Assembly (NCBI GenBank): GCA_029265255.1
Contig: JAJUJQ010000002.1
Location: 124,001-188,000 of the forward strand
Direction of reading: 5' to 3'
Origin: Spirochaetota bacterium
Lineage (GTDB): Bacteria; Spirochaetota; Spirochaetia; Treponematales; Rectinemataceae
DNA length: 64,000 nucleotides
Below are positions 24,128-33,944 of the stretch, in pieces. Every line of letters starts with the position of its first letter. The first letter of the stretch is position 1. The notes below the pieces were generated by a model, which worked only from the letters and a program-made list of their open reading frames with translations, was not told where the DNA came from and searched no databases. A program made the position numbers and the translations under genes.

Positions 24128-25094
24128 ACCATTGATGAGCGAATTACGTCTTGGACTGGTGCTACTGGTTCTCATGGTGGCCCTCACTATCATTTCTCCC
24201 CGCTTCCTGACGCTGAGCAATCTATCGAACGTCATCTGGTCGGTCTGCTTTATCGGGATACTGTCCTCAGGAGCCATCTATCCTCGTATCACTGGCGGCA
24301 TTGACCTGTCGCTCGGCTCTCTTGCGGCACTTTCAGGCATATTGGTCGACATGTTCATGAATCGCTACGGGATCCACTGGATTCTGGCCATCGCGCTTAC
24401 CGTGATGATAGGCGCGCTGATCGGACTTTTCAATGGATTCATCGTGGCGAAGATCAGAGTGCCCGCCTTCGTCGTGACTATGGCGGCCAAGACATATCTC
24501 TATGGCGTTGCCCTGGTTGTGTCCAACGGCGCGATGCTGGCGATTCTCAAGCCCAAACCGTTTATCGCACTGGGAACCGGTCGGCTGTTCAACCTACCCA
24601 ATCCGATCTATCTGATGCTCGCCAGGGTGATATTGAGCCAGTTTGTGCTCAAGAAGACGGCTTTCGGCCGAAAGGTGATGGCGGTAGGCGCGAATGAGGT
24701 AGCAGCCAAACTGTCGGGCATCGATCCCGATTCGATACGGCTGATGAGCTATATGCTGTCGGGCGCTGCGACAGCCGTAGGAGGCGTGGTGCTTGCCTCA
24801 TTGACGCAGCAAGTATTCGCGGCGGCTGCTTCGGGCATCGAGCTTGAGGTTATGACGGCATTAGTCATAGGAGGCACAAGCCCGATCGGCGGCAAGGGAT
24901 CGGTGGTTGGCGCGCTCTTGGGAGCCGTCATGGTCGCGTTCATCATCAACGGGCTCAATCTCATGAATGTGCCAGCGCCTTATCATCCGATTGTGACCGG
25001 CTCGGTCATCATTCTTGCCCTGCTGATGAACGAAGGATATCTGGTTCCGAAAAAACGCGCCGGCACACTCGGCGGCCGGAACGTTACGGCCTGA
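24117..25094 (+). CDS. Sugar ABC transporter permease 2 (RbsC family)
   Basis: The 325-residue RbsC-family permease has the ITGGIDLSLGSLAALSG loop and the GANEVAAKLSGID coupling helix. It is clearly related to, but different from, permease 1. CTGGAGG lies 6 bases before ATG 24117, inside the ATPase gene. ATG 24111 is a possible alternative. Two distinct permeases with one double ATPase are also found in the galactofuranose (YtfT/YjfF) and AI-2 (LsrC/LsrD) systems. Confidence 0.88.
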   Translation: MKRKPLMSELRLGLVLLVLMVALTIISPRFLTLSNLSNVIWSVCFIGILSSGAIYPRITGGIDLSLGSLAALSGILVDMFMNRYGIHWILAIALTVMIGALIGLFNGFIVAKIRVPAFVVTMAAKTYLYGVALVVSNGAMLAILKPKPFIALGTGRLFNLPNPIYLMLARVILSQFVLKKTAFGRKVMAVGANEVAAKLSGIDPDSIRLMSYMLSGAATAVGGVVLASLTQQVFAAAASGIELEVMTALVIGGTSPIGGKGSVVGALLGAVMVAFIINGLNLMNVPAPYHPIVTGSVIILALLMNEGYLVPKKRAGTLGGRNVTA

Positions 25095-25109
25095 GGAAGG
25101 AGTACTATT

Positions 25110-26174
25110 GTGGCAAAAATCGATACCATCACGAGAGAATCTTGGATTCTGGCGACTTTCCCCGAATGGGGAACCTGGCTGAATGAAGAAATCGCGCAGG
25201 AAGAAGTACGTCCCGGAACTTTTACCATGTGGTGGCTTGGATGTACTGGCATCTGGCTCAAAAGCCCGGGTGGTGCCAATATCGCGGTGGATTTCTGGGT
25301 GGGCAGCGGAAAGAAATCGATGAAGAACCCGAATATGACGCCAGGTCACCAGATGCAGCGAATGGCGGGTGTGCGAAAGCTCCAGCCAAATCTGCGCAAC
25401 AGTGTCTTTGTGCTTGATCCCTTTGCGATTCGTGACATCGATGCGGTGATGGCAACGCATGATCACAACGATCATATCGATGTCAATGTCGCGGCGGCTG
25501 TTATGCACAATTGCGCGCCTACTGTGCCATTCATTGGTCCGGAATCCTGCGTTCGACTGTGGACATCATGGGGAGTCCCGGCCGATCGGTGCATCACCGT
25601 CAAACCGGGGGATCGAGTGACCATCAAGGACGTCGAAGTAGTGGTACTCGAGTCCTTCGACCGGACGGCCCAGATCACCGCGCCGGCAGGCGAGACGCTT
25701 AAAGGGAAAATGCCTGCCGATATGAATCGCATGGCGGTCAATTATCTGCTGAAGACACCGGGAGGCAGCCTGTATCATTCAGGCGATTCGCACTATTCCA
25801 ACTACTACGCGAAACATGGCAATGACCACGTCATCGATGTGGCGTTGGGATCATTCGGCGAAAATCCACGCGGTATCACCGATAAGATGACATCGGTGGA
25901 CATTTTGCGAATGGCCGAAAGCCTTCGGTGCAAGGTTGTCATCCCATTTCACCATGATATCTGGACCAATTTCCAGGCCGATCCTCACGAAATACTTGCG
26001 CTGTGGCAGATGCGTCGGCACCGGCTGCAGTATTCCTTCAAACCCTTCATTTGGCAGGTCGGCGGCAAATTCGTCTATCCCGATGACCGCGATAAGTTGG
26101 AATACCATTACCCCCGCGGGTTCGACGATGCCTTCGTCGACGAACCGGATCTTCCGTATCTCTCGTTCCTGTGA
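25110..26174 (+). CDS. ulaG: L-ascorbate-6-phosphate lactonase
   Basis: The 354-residue enzyme, the same length as E. coli UlaG, opens L-ascorbate-6-phosphate to 3-keto-L-gulonate-6-phosphate. The metallo-beta-lactamase metal motif THDHNDH is at 116-122. Segments such as [43 protein letters not shown] and VIPFHHDIW read almost identically to the E. coli enzyme as I remember it, so orthology is strong. The start is GTG 25110, with GGAAGGAG upstream. The substrate must already be phosphorylated, which makes the absence of a PTS here significant. Confidence 0.95.
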   Translation: MAKIDTITRESWILATFPEWGTWLNEEIAQEEVRPGTFTMWWLGCTGIWLKSPGGANIAVDFWVGSGKKSMKNPNMTPGHQMQRMAGVRKLQPNLRNSVFVLDPFAIRDIDAVMATHDHNDHIDVNVAAAVMHNCAPTVPFIGPESCVRLWTSWGVPADRCITVKPGDRVTIKDVEVVVLESFDRTAQITAPAGETLKGKMPADMNRMAVNYLLKTPGGSLYHSGDSHYSNYYAKHGNDHVIDVALGSFGENPRGITDKMTSVDILRMAESLRCKVVIPFHHDIWTNFQADPHEILALWQMRRHRLQYSFKPFIWQVGGKFVYPDDRDKLEYHYPRGFDDAFVDEPDLPYLSFL

Positions 26175-26218
26175 GCATCATGCCGCAGGAAACATACCAA
26201 GGCAAAGGAGAACCAATC

Positions 26219-26887
26219 ATGGCACTACCCATGCTCCAGCTGGCGCTGGACAACAAGACATTGAAGGATGCGCTCGCAACAACCCGCGTGCTCGCGAGTG
26301 AAGTGGATGTCATCGAAGCAGGTACTATTCTCTGCTGCGCGGAGGGTATGCAGGCGGTCCGTTGTCTGAAGAGCCTGTATCCTGACCGCATTATTCTTGC
26401 AGATATCAAGGCTGCCGATGCAGGCCAAATTCTTGCGTCGATGGTTTATGACAACGGCGCGGACTGGATGACTGTCATCTGCTGCGCGCCAATTGCCACA
26501 GTGGAGACCGCGCTCAAGGAAGCGCGACGTCGATCTGAAGCCGATGGAGTTGAGCGCGACGTGCAGGTCGAACTAACCGGCTCATGGACGTGGGAGGAAG
26601 CAGCCGCGTGGAAAAAAGCAGGGGTGCGGCAGGTTGTCTATCATCGTGGGCGAGATGCGCAGGCAGCCGGGCAGGGCTGGGGCAGGGAGGACCTTGACAA
26701 GATTGCCCGCCTTGCCGATATGGGATTCGAACTCTCGATAACTGGCGGGCTAGTGGTTGAAGACCTGCCGCTTTTCAAGGATTTTGACATCAAGGTGTTC
26801 ATTGCTGGCCGTTCTATTCGTGATGCTGCCGATCCCGTTTCCGCAGCGCGGGAATTCAAGTCTGCATTCAGAACATTCTGGGGCTAG
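26219..26887 (+). CDS. ulaD: 3-keto-L-gulonate-6-phosphate decarboxylase
   Basis: The 222-residue (beta/alpha)8 enzyme of the OMP-decarboxylase suprafamily converts 3-keto-L-gulonate-6-phosphate to L-xylulose-5-phosphate and CO2. Its metal and catalytic residues fall at the same positions as in E. coli UlaD: D11, E33, D62, K64 and D67 (ADIKAADAG). YHRGRD gives H142 and R145, shifted by a six-residue insertion near 108. AAAGGAG lies 8 bases before ATG 26219. The in-frame start at 26171 would overlap ulaG and is rejected. Confidence 0.95.
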   Translation: MALPMLQLALDNKTLKDALATTRVLASEVDVIEAGTILCCAEGMQAVRCLKSLYPDRIILADIKAADAGQILASMVYDNGADWMTVICCAPIATVETALKEARRRSEADGVERDVQVELTGSWTWEEAAAWKKAGVRQVVYHRGRDAQAAGQGWGREDLDKIARLADMGFELSITGGLVVEDLPLFKDFDIKVFIAGRSIRDAADPVSAAREFKSAFRTFWG

Positions 26888-26899
26888 AGACCGGGCGCT

Positions 26900-27775
26900 A
26901 TGATATCCGAGAGAACGGTTCGCATCGGAATTTATGAAAAAGCATTGCCTCCTTCCGAGGACTGGCACCAGCTGCTCGAAACCGCAAAGAAAGCAGGATA
27001 TACTTTTGTAGAAATGTCCATAGACGAGAGCGATGCGCGTCTGGCGCGGCTCGATTGGAGCATGCGGGAACGAGCGCAGTTTCATCGGATGGTACTCGAT
27101 GAGGGCATTCCAGTCCTTTCTCTCTGTCTTTCGGGGCACCGGCGTTTTCCCATGGGAAGCGCTGATCCAGCGGTGCGGCAGCGTGGTCGGGACATGATGG
27201 CCAAGGCGATCGATTTTGCGCTGGATTGTGGAATCCGTACCATTCAGCTTGCGGGCTATGATGTGTATTACGAGCCATCGACTCCCGACACCCGGGCCCG
27301 TTTCCGCGACGCGATGCTGTGGACTGCGGAGCTTGCCTCGCGGGCTCAGGTAATGGTGGCTATGGAAATCATGGACTATCCGCTCATGAATTCCATTACC
27401 CGATGGCTGCCCTATGCCGAACGCGCGGCTTCGCCCTGGTTCTGCGTCTATCCCGATGTCGGCAATCTGTCGGCATGGTGGAACGATGTGCCGGCCGAAC
27501 TGAAGGCGAATATTCACAGGATCGTGGCAGTCCACCTCAAGGACACCCTTCCCGTCGGGCCGGACTTCCCCGGCAGGTTCAGAGAAGTACCTTTTGGGAC
27601 GGGGTGTGTGGATTTCGTGGAAGTGTTCCGCGCCCTTGCAGAGGTGCACTATAAGGGAGCATTTCTGATCGAAATGTGGAACGGGGCCACAGCGGATGCT
27701 TTTGAAGAAATCGTCAGAGCGCGATCCTGGATGCTGGAACGCATGAAGGAAGGGGGATTGATCGGCAATGACTGA
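26900..27775 (+). CDS. ulaE: L-ribulose-5-phosphate 3-epimerase
   Basis: The 291-residue xylose-isomerase-like TIM barrel interconverts L-xylulose-5-phosphate and L-ribulose-5-phosphate. It carries the UlaE hallmarks [52 protein letters not shown] and FLIEMWN. The metal-binding acidic residues lie in the EIMD, PDVGN and IEMW motifs. It starts 12 bases after ulaD with only a weak ribosome site and overlaps ulaF by 8 bases, so translation is probably coupled. Confidence 0.95.
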   Translation: MISERTVRIGIYEKALPPSEDWHQLLETAKKAGYTFVEMSIDESDARLARLDWSMRERAQFHRMVLDEGIPVLSLCLSGHRRFPMGSADPAVRQRGRDMMAKAIDFALDCGIRTIQLAGYDVYYEPSTPDTRARFRDAMLWTAELASRAQVMVAMEIMDYPLMNSITRWLPYAERAASPWFCVYPDVGNLSAWWNDVPAELKANIHRIVAVHLKDTLPVGPDFPGRFREVPFGTGCVDFVEVFRALAEVHYKGAFLIEMWNGATADAFEEIVRARSWMLERMKEGGLIGND

Positions 27776-28484
27776 ATTAAAGGATCTGAAGCGCCTGAAG
27801 GAAGAAGTACTTGAGGCGAACCTGGCACTGTATCGGCTCGGGCTTGCGTTGTTCACATGGGGCAACGCGAGCGCAATCGACAGAGCGCAGGGTCTTGTCG
27901 TGATAAAGCCGAGCGGCGTGCCCTACGAAACCATGAAGCCCGAAGATATGGTTGTCGTCGACCTGGACGGGCACCCTGTCGAAAAGGAATCGCTGCGGCC
28001 TTCATCGGATCTGCCGACGCATCTAGTGCTTTACAAAGAGTTCCCGAAGGCTGGAGGGGTGGTGCATACCCATTCAACCCACGCCACCGCCTGGGCGCAG
28101 GCAGGGCTCGACATTCCCGCCGAGGGGACCACACACGCGGACCACTTTTTCGGTCCCGTTCCCTGTACCAGAGTTCTGACCGATGAGGAAATTGCGGGTG
28201 ATTACGAGCGCGAGACTGGTCATGTCATCGTTGAGACGTTCCTAGCCCGGCATATTGAACCCGCTGATGTGCCGGCGGTGTTGGTCCATTCTCATGGTCC
28301 CTTTGTGTGGGGCCGGTCGGCTATGGATGCGGTTCATAACGCGGCGGTTCTGGAAGAGGTCGCGCGCATTGCCATTCTTGCACGAATCGCCAGGCATGGT
28401 CCGCTGTCTCCTATGCAATCGAGCCTGCTGGCTCGCCACTACCTGCGCAAGCACGGCGCGAATGCCTATTATGGTCAAAAATAG
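27768..28484 (+). CDS. ulaF: L-ribulose-5-phosphate 4-epimerase (UlaF/AraD family)
   Basis: The 238-residue class-II-aldolase-fold enzyme converts L-ribulose-5-phosphate to D-xylulose-5-phosphate, which enters the pentose phosphate pathway. Zinc ligands are seen in VHTHS (H100, H102) and VHSHGPF (H176). [10 protein letters not shown] and KPSGVPYE match the AraD/UlaF phosphate-binding region. It is the last gene of the operon, overlaps ulaE by 8 bases, and AAGGAAGGGGG upstream is its ribosome site. Arabinose-pathway AraD is indistinguishable by motif. Context decides for UlaF. Confidence 0.92.
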   Translation: MTELKDLKRLKEEVLEANLALYRLGLALFTWGNASAIDRAQGLVVIKPSGVPYETMKPEDMVVVDLDGHPVEKESLRPSSDLPTHLVLYKEFPKAGGVVHTHSTHATAWAQAGLDIPAEGTTHADHFFGPVPCTRVLTDEEIAGDYERETGHVIVETFLARHIEPADVPAVLVHSHGPFVWGRSAMDAVHNAAVLEEVARIAILARIARHGPLSPMQSSLLARHYLRKHGANAYYGQK

Positions 28485-28557
28485 GATGTCACCGCGCCAC
28501 AGAAGCGACGCATCTCCGCGGCTCGCGGTATATAAGCGCGCGGAGCCTGCAAGGCTC

Positions 28558-28962
28558 TCAGGCTGAAAAGAACGCACCCAATACTGCGACCCCTGCGACG
28601 ATGGTCGTCAGCATGAGCGCGATGAACACAGCGCCGATGACGACGTGCCCGCTCCTGATGCGCTTGCGTTTATCCGCCTGTTTCATCGTGAGCACCATCA
28701 GCCCTCCTCCAATCGCGATTATCAGCGCAGCGGCTGCTCCGATTCCCGTGTAGAAATGGACAAGCGATGGATAGAGGTGCCCAACGATCACGAGCCCAAG
28801 CAAGGCCAGCGCGATCAATCCTCCGCCAAAGCCCGCGAAGAGTTTGTGCAGCACGATTTTTTTCTTGAATACTAGACTCGATTTGGCCACAACAACCGCC
28901 GCGATCGACAGGATCATGGCCGATCCCATGACGATCATGTGAAACAGAAGGGATGCAGACAT
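28558..28962 (-). CDS. Four-helix integral membrane protein of unknown function
   Basis: The 134-residue protein has four hydrophobic segments (about 5-25, 42-62, 67-92, 108-131) and a basic loop KQADKRKRIRSGH between the third and fourth. Histidines near the membrane (H8, H39, H61, H68) could in principle bind haem, as in small cytochrome-b561/DUF420-type proteins, but there is no decisive motif. It is convergent with ulaF, and a small hairpin GAGCC-TGCAA-GGCTC (28543-28557) lies between. I cannot name the family. Confidence 0.65.
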   Translation of the reverse strand: MSASLLFHMIVMGSAMILSIAAVVVAKSSLVFKKKIVLHKLFAGFGGGLIALALLGLVIVGHLYPSLVHFYTGIGAAAALIIAIGGGLMVLTMKQADKRKRIRSGHVVIGAVFIALMLTTIVAGVAVLGAFFSA

Positions 28963-28985
28963 GATACTACCAGCCTAAGCCTATG

Positions 28986-29410
28986 CTAAAGCTCGGATGG
29001 CACACCGTTTTCGAGTACCAGCCCGTTGAGTGGCCCCTGCCCCGAAAATACGGCCTTGAGTTTGTCGTTTTTAAGCGAGAAGGTGACTGTAATAGAATAT
29101 TCATTGATTGTATCGTCATTTCCCTCATCATATGTTCCTTCGAATTTATTGCCATTCATGGTTCCATCTCCATAGTAAAAATTGGCAAATTCGTTCCAGC
29201 TCAAATCAATCCCTATCGTGTCGTCTTCGCCTTTAGGCAACACGGAAAGATGAACCGCACCGGTCTGCGCATTATTGAACATAACACTGGGGAAATCCCA
29301 TTCTCCAACTAGATCATCGTAGGTGACTCCAGGAAAGAGGGATGCAAACAGTTCGCAGCCGCTGAGGATCGTGATTGCAAGAAGTGCGATGATCAGTACT
29401 GTTTTCTCAT
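28986..29410 (-). CDS. Small exported lipoprotein with an apparent one-base frameshift after the start codon
   Basis: AAAGGAG (29419-29425) stands 8 bases before ATG 29410. That ATG reads only five codons before TGA. Adding one A to the AAAA run at 29402-29405 gives a start codon followed directly by a textbook lipoprotein signal peptide with lipobox LSGC. The restored protein would be 141 residues with a beta-rich body (VGEWDFPSV, GIDLSWNEFANFYYGDG, YSITVTFSL). As sequenced, the body could only be translated from an ATG at 29465 that lacks this signal context and a ribosome site. The function of the body is unknown. The gap may be a sequencing error, a recent mutation or a phase-variable tract. 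Confidence 0.6.
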
Positions 29411-29490
29411 TCTCAAAACTCCTTTCTTTGCTATGGAAATCGAATATGCTGAAAACATAATGCATTACTTGGCGCAATGCAAATGCCGGA

Positions 29491-32400
29491 TCACTGATAT
29501 TCCTGCCACGCCTTGATTTCGAGCCCGCTGCGGCGCACATGCGCCAGCGATTCGATATATTGCCGTGCCGTTTTGATGTTGGTGAACAGAGGAATATTCA
29601 GGTCTACCGCCATGCGTCGGATCACGTAATCATTGGTCAGTTCGCGCCTCAAATTGTTCTTCGGAATATTGATTACCAGATCGAATTCGCGACGGCGCAG
29701 CATGGTCATAATATTCGGTTCGGCCTTTTTTAGCGGCCAGTGAACGACTGTCACAGGAATCCCATATTGTGCGATGAATGTTGCGGTACCTGGTGTCGCA
29801 TGCAGTTCGTACCCCAAGGAAGCCAGCGTACGGGCACTATCGATAAAATCAAGCTTGTCTTCCAGCGGCCCCGTGGACAGCAATACCCGGTGTCCACGCA
29901 TCAGGTATCCCACGGATATCATCGCCTTCATAAAGGCATCGTTCAGGTCGCGGCCAAGGCATCCTACCTCGCCGGTCGATGTCATCTCTACCCCAAGGAC
30001 GGGGTCCGCTCCATGCAGCCGCGAAAAACTGAACTGCGCTGCCTTGACCCCCACCCATGGCTGATCGTAGATGGCGTTTGGAATCGATTCGACCGGAAGA
30101 CCAAGCATGGCGCGTACCGCCAGATCTATCATGTTCACTCGCGAAACCTTGGACACGAAGGGAATGCTGCGGCTTGCCCTCAAGTTGCACTCAATGACCT
30201 GAACATGATTCTGACGCGCGACGAACTGGATATTGAATGGCCCAGTGATCGCAAGCTCGGCCGCGATGCGCTCAGCGATGCGGAGTATGTTGCGCACTGT
30301 TTCGACATAGAGTCGCTGTGGAGGGAAGACGACGGTTGCGTCGCCCGAGTGTACTCCCGCGTTTTCGATGTGTTCGGTAATGGCATGGAACAGAATCCGG
30401 CCATGGGATGCGACCGCATCAATTTCGATTTCTTTCGCGTTTTCGATGAATTTCGAGATAACCACAGGATGAGTTGGCGATACCGATGAGGCTTTTTTAA
30501 GAAAATGAGCTAGGCTTGCCTCATCCCACGCGACATTCATCGCAGCTCCGGACAGGACGTAGCTTGGCCGCACCAGTACTGGATAGCCCACTTCATCCGC
30601 AAAGTGACGGGCTTCCTCCATGGTCGTGAGTTCTTTCCATGGTGGCTGGTCAATCCCGAGCGCATCGAGAAGCGATGAGAATTTGTGCCTGTCCTCGGCA
30701 CGGTCGATATTGAGCGGCGAGGTACCGACGATACAGGCCCCCGCGCGAAACAATGGCATGGCGAGATTGTTCGCGATCTGTCCGCCGGTGGCGAGCATGA
30801 TTCCGTCAGGCTGTTCGAACTCATAAATATCCATGATGCGTTCAAAACTGAGTTCCTCGAAGTAGAGACGATCGCAGATGTCGTAATCGGTACTGACGGT
30901 TTCCGGGTTGCAGTTCACCATAATTGCCGTATGGTCGCACTGCCTGCACGTACGTACCGCTTCCACCGCGCACCAGTCGAATTCCACACTGCTACCGATC
31001 CGGTAGGGACCTGAGCCTGGGATCAGTATGGCGCCGGGCTGGGGTTCGATATCGCTATGGTGTGAGCCATAGGTAATGTACAGGTAATTGGTCTGAGCTG
31101 GATATTCGGCAGCGAGCGTATCGATTTGCCGTACTGCGGGCACTATCCCATTCTCGATCCGGCGCGCGCGGATGGCGTGCTCGCTCGAACCTTTTAGCAG
31201 CGCGATTGCTTCATCGGAAAAGCCAAGACGTTTTGCCAATGAGAGCAATGACTTTGACAGCGCGCTGCCACGCTGAAGAGCCGTTTCGCATTTTCTGATG
31301 TTGTCTATTTTTGCAATAAACCATGGATCGATTCCGGTCAGCCTGCTGATTTGTTTCGCGCTCATGCCTTCATGAAGAGCCTGATGAAGTGCGAAAATAC
31401 GAAACTCGGTGGGAACACGCAATGCGCGTTTCAGGCGCGAAAGGTTGGCTGGTTTCGGAAATGACGCCGAAACAAGGCCGAGAGGGCTGGTTCCGGTCAT
31501 GCGTATCGCCTTCTGGAGAGCCTCTTCGAAACAGACTCCAATCGCCATCACTTCTCCAACCGATTTCATCTCGCTTCCAAGAGCGGTATCGACGGAACCG
31601 AATTTTGACAGATCCCACCGTGGAATCTTGACCACGCAGTAATCGAGCGCTGGCTCAAAGCAGGCTGTGGTAACCCCGGTGACGCTGTTTCGTAATTCCG
31701 GAAGTGTGTAGCCGAGCGCGAGTTTTGCAGCGACATGGGCTAATGGGTATCCGGTTGCTTTTGAGGCGAGGGCCGAACTGCGCGAAAGTCGCGCGTTGAC
31801 CTCGATAATGCGATAGTCTCCAGACCGGGGATCTACTGCATACTGAATGTTGCATTCGCCGATGATGCCAAGGCTTCTGATGAGTCGAATGGCGATGCTC
31901 CTCAATGCATGGTACTCCTCATCGGATAGGGTCTGAGAAGGCGCGACGACGATACTCTCTCCCGTGTGGATGCCAAGAGGGTCGATATTTTCCATGTTGC
32001 AGACGGTGATACAGTTATCGGATCGATCTCTGACGACTTCGTATTCGATTTCTTTCCATCCACCGAGCCATTCTTCGACAAGCACCTGAGGAGACACCGC
32101 GAATGCTTTTTCGCAGCGCTTAGTGAGCTGGCGAGCATTCCTGCAGATTCCTGAGCCCGCCCCACCGAGCGTAAAGCCGGCGCGAAGCATGACGGGGTAT
32201 CCCAGCTTGTGTCCAGCCTCCAATGCTTCCTCCAGGTTCTTTGCGGCCACGCTTTCCGGTGTCTTGAAACCCAGCGACCGTAAATGATTCGCAAATAGCT
32301 CACGGTCTTCTGTCAGCTCGATAGCCTTTACTGGAGTGCCAAGCACATCGACGGCGTACTTGTACAAAACCCCTTCGCGGTGGAGCGCCAGGCCGCAATT

Positions 32401-32709
32401 GAGGGCGGTTTGTCCCCCAAACGAGAGCAGGATGCCGTCAGGGCGTTCCTTTTCGATGACTTTGTGGACAAATTCCGGAGTGACCGGAAGAAAGTAGGTG
32501 GCAACGGCCATGCCTTCGCTGGTCTGTACGGTAGCGATGTTCGGATTGATGAGAATGGGAGCGATGCCTTCTTCGCGCAGCGCTTTAAGTGCCTGGGAAC
32601 CCGAATAGTCGAACTCACCTGCCTGGCCGATTCTGAGTCCGCCCGAACCGAGTACGAGCACTTTGCGATACTGTATGCGTCTATCGGATTTGCTGCTCGG
32701 TCTGTTCAT
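29491..32709 (-). CDS. carB: Carbamoyl-phosphate synthase large subunit
   Basis: The 1072-residue subunit makes carbamoyl phosphate from bicarbonate, ammonia and two ATP for pyrimidine and arginine synthesis. It has two homologous ATP-grasp halves (about 15-400 and 560-940), a small middle domain and a C-terminal allosteric domain (about 945-1070). The N-terminal phrase is GSGGLRIGQAGEFDYSGSQ, and FLPVTPEFV, NMENIDPLGIHTGES and VEVNARLSRSS-like blocks follow. These match the Bacteroidota/eukaryotic CAD type rather than the proteobacterial IGQACEFDYSG type. Its ATG overlaps the carA stop (ATGA). Confidence 0.95.
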   Translation of the reverse strand: MNRPSSKSDRRIQYRKVLVLGSGGLRIGQAGEFDYSGSQALKALREEGIAPILINPNIATVQTSEGMAVATYFLPVTPEFVHKVIEKERPDGILLSFGGQTALNCGLALHREGVLYKYAVDVLGTPVKAIELTEDRELFANHLRSLGFKTPESVAAKNLEEALEAGHKLGYPVMLRAGFTLGGAGSGICRNARQLTKRCEKAFAVSPQVLVEEWLGGWKEIEYEVVRDRSDNCITVCNMENIDPLGIHTGESIVVAPSQTLSDEEYHALRSIAIRLIRSLGIIGECNIQYAVDPRSGDYRIIEVNARLSRSSALASKATGYPLAHVAAKLALGYTLPELRNSVTGVTTACFEPALDYCVVKIPRWDLSKFGSVDTALGSEMKSVGEVMAIGVCFEEALQKAIRMTGTSPLGLVSASFPKPANLSRLKRALRVPTEFRIFALHQALHEGMSAKQISRLTGIDPWFIAKIDNIRKCETALQRGSALSKSLLSLAKRLGFSDEAIALLKGSSEHAIRARRIENGIVPAVRQIDTLAAEYPAQTNYLYITYGSHHSDIEPQPGAILIPGSGPYRIGSSVEFDWCAVEAVRTCRQCDHTAIMVNCNPETVSTDYDICDRLYFEELSFERIMDIYEFEQPDGIMLATGGQIANNLAMPLFRAGACIVGTSPLNIDRAEDRHKFSSLLDALGIDQPPWKELTTMEEARHFADEVGYPVLVRPSYVLSGAAMNVAWDEASLAHFLKKASSVSPTHPVVISKFIENAKEIEIDAVASHGRILFHAITEHIENAGVHSGDATVVFPPQRLYVETVRNILRIAERIAAELAITGPFNIQFVARQNHVQVIECNLRASRSIPFVSKVSRVNMIDLAVRAMLGLPVESIPNAIYDQPWVGVKAAQFSFSRLHGADPVLGVEMTSTGEVGCLGRDLNDAFMKAMISVGYLMRGHRVLLSTGPLEDKLDFIDSARTLASLGYELHATPGTATFIAQYGIPVTVVHWPLKKAEPNIMTMLRRREFDLVINIPKNNLRRELTNDYVIRRMAVDLNIPLFTNIKTARQYIESLAHVRRSGLEIKAWQEYQ

Positions 32710-33830
32710 ACGATACTCCGTTTTCCCATGGACATCGAAGATCGGACTTCGTCGATAAACTGGTGGATGAGGAATTCGGTGTCACGAGGGCCGGGGCAGC
32801 CTTCGGGATGGAATTGCACTGCCCGGATAGGCGCTTTCTGTGATTTGATTCCTTCGATCGTTCCGTCGTTGGCGTTGATAAACCAGGGCTCCCAGTCTGA
32901 GGGGAGCGAATCGGCGTGCACCGCGTAGCCATGGTTCTGGCTGGTGATATGGCATGCGCCGCTGGGCTGTTCGATGACCGGTTGATTCTGGCTGCGGTGG
33001 CCATATTTCAGCTTCCATGTATCGGCTCCCGCCGCCAGCGCAAGAAGCTGGTTACCGAGACAAATGCCGAACACTGGCCGGTACGGATACTTCGTCAGAA
33101 CCGATCGCAGTGAGGCAATGGTTTTTGTGCAGGACTTCGGATCTCCTGGTCCATTCGATATGAAAAGGCCATCGTATTCAACGGTCTCCAGAGGATAGTC
33201 CCAGGGAAGACGGAGTAGGTTCACTTTGGACGCGACTAGGAGGCGGAGAATATTCGCTTTGACACCGCAATCAACCAGCGCAATCAGCGGGGCGCCAGGA
33301 TTGCCGGGGTATAGGATCGGGGACCGGATTGAGACTTCGGCAACCGGAATTGTGTGATTTGTTTCACGCACATCGGAGTAATGATCGCGTTCGACAATAA
33401 TGGCTCCCCGCATCACACCTTGCTCGCGCAGTTTCCGGGTCAGTGAGCGTGTATCGATGCCAGCGATGCCAGGAATACCCTCGCGCTTCAGCCATGCTCC
33501 GAATGAGAGCGCGGCCGTATGGTGACTCGGCTCCTCGGATGCTTCTGAAACGACCACGCCGGCTGCCTGGATTCGATCCGACTCAAAATTGAGCGGGATA
33601 CCATAGCGATCACGTTTCAGCAGCGGTACGCCGTAATTTCCCACGAGCGGCCAGGTGAATGTCAGAATCTGTCCTCGATATGAAGGGTCGGTCAAGCTCT
33701 GGGAGTAACCTACCATGCCGGTAGAAAACACTACTTCGCCATCAGCGCGGCAATCAGCGCCGATGGAATATCCTTCCCATGTTGTGCCGTCCTGAAGCAG
33801 CAGGATAGCGGGTTTGCGGTTCATCATCAT
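32706..33830 (-). CDS. carA: Carbamoyl-phosphate synthase small subunit (glutamine amidotransferase)
   Basis: The 374-residue subunit hydrolyses glutamine and channels ammonia to CarB. The N-terminal CPSase domain has FSTGMVGYSQSLTDPSY. The class-I amidotransferase has the nucleophile elbow FGICLGNQ and the catalytic His in QFHPEG. The expected Glu partner is replaced in wording by GCPGPRD, as in the CAD family, where the third residue sits just downstream. The start is uncertain: ATG 33848, 33830, 33827 and 33824 are all in frame and no ribosome site is strong. The stop overlaps carB by 4 bases, so the two are translationally coupled. Confidence 0.92.
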   Translation of the reverse strand: MMMNRKPAILLLQDGTTWEGYSIGADCRADGEVVFSTGMVGYSQSLTDPSYRGQILTFTWPLVGNYGVPLLKRDRYGIPLNFESDRIQAAGVVVSEASEEPSHHTAALSFGAWLKREGIPGIAGIDTRSLTRKLREQGVMRGAIIVERDHYSDVRETNHTIPVAEVSIRSPILYPGNPGAPLIALVDCGVKANILRLLVASKVNLLRLPWDYPLETVEYDGLFISNGPGDPKSCTKTIASLRSVLTKYPYRPVFGICLGNQLLALAAGADTWKLKYGHRSQNQPVIEQPSGACHITSQNHGYAVHADSLPSDWEPWFINANDGTIEGIKSQKAPIRAVQFHPEGCPGPRDTEFLIHQFIDEVRSSMSMGKRSIV

Positions 33831-33864
33831 GCGCGCTCTTGGCGCCATCAAGTGGCGTTATGGA

Positions 33865-33893
33865 AAAATATCCGAAAATGGAACAAATTTCAA
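33865..33893 (-). promoter_or_regulatory. Promoter of carAB
   Basis: On the minus strand TTGAAA (33893-33888) and TATTTT (33870-33865) are 17 bases apart. The transcript would start near 33858, giving a very short leader with no room for a pyrimidine attenuator. Confidence 0.55.
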
Positions 33894-33944
33894 GAGTTTT
33901 AATGTATATTTATACATAATATTCAAAATATAAGAAAATATATA

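Noticed and set aside
26750..27865. 371-codon minus-strand frame opposite ulaE
   Set aside because: Overlaps ulaE and ulaF completely, and the sense genes have intact family motifs.
28543..28557. GAGCC-TGCAA-GGCTC hairpin as a terminator between ulaF and the membrane protein gene
   Set aside because: The stem is only 5 bp with no T-run on either strand, too weak to call.
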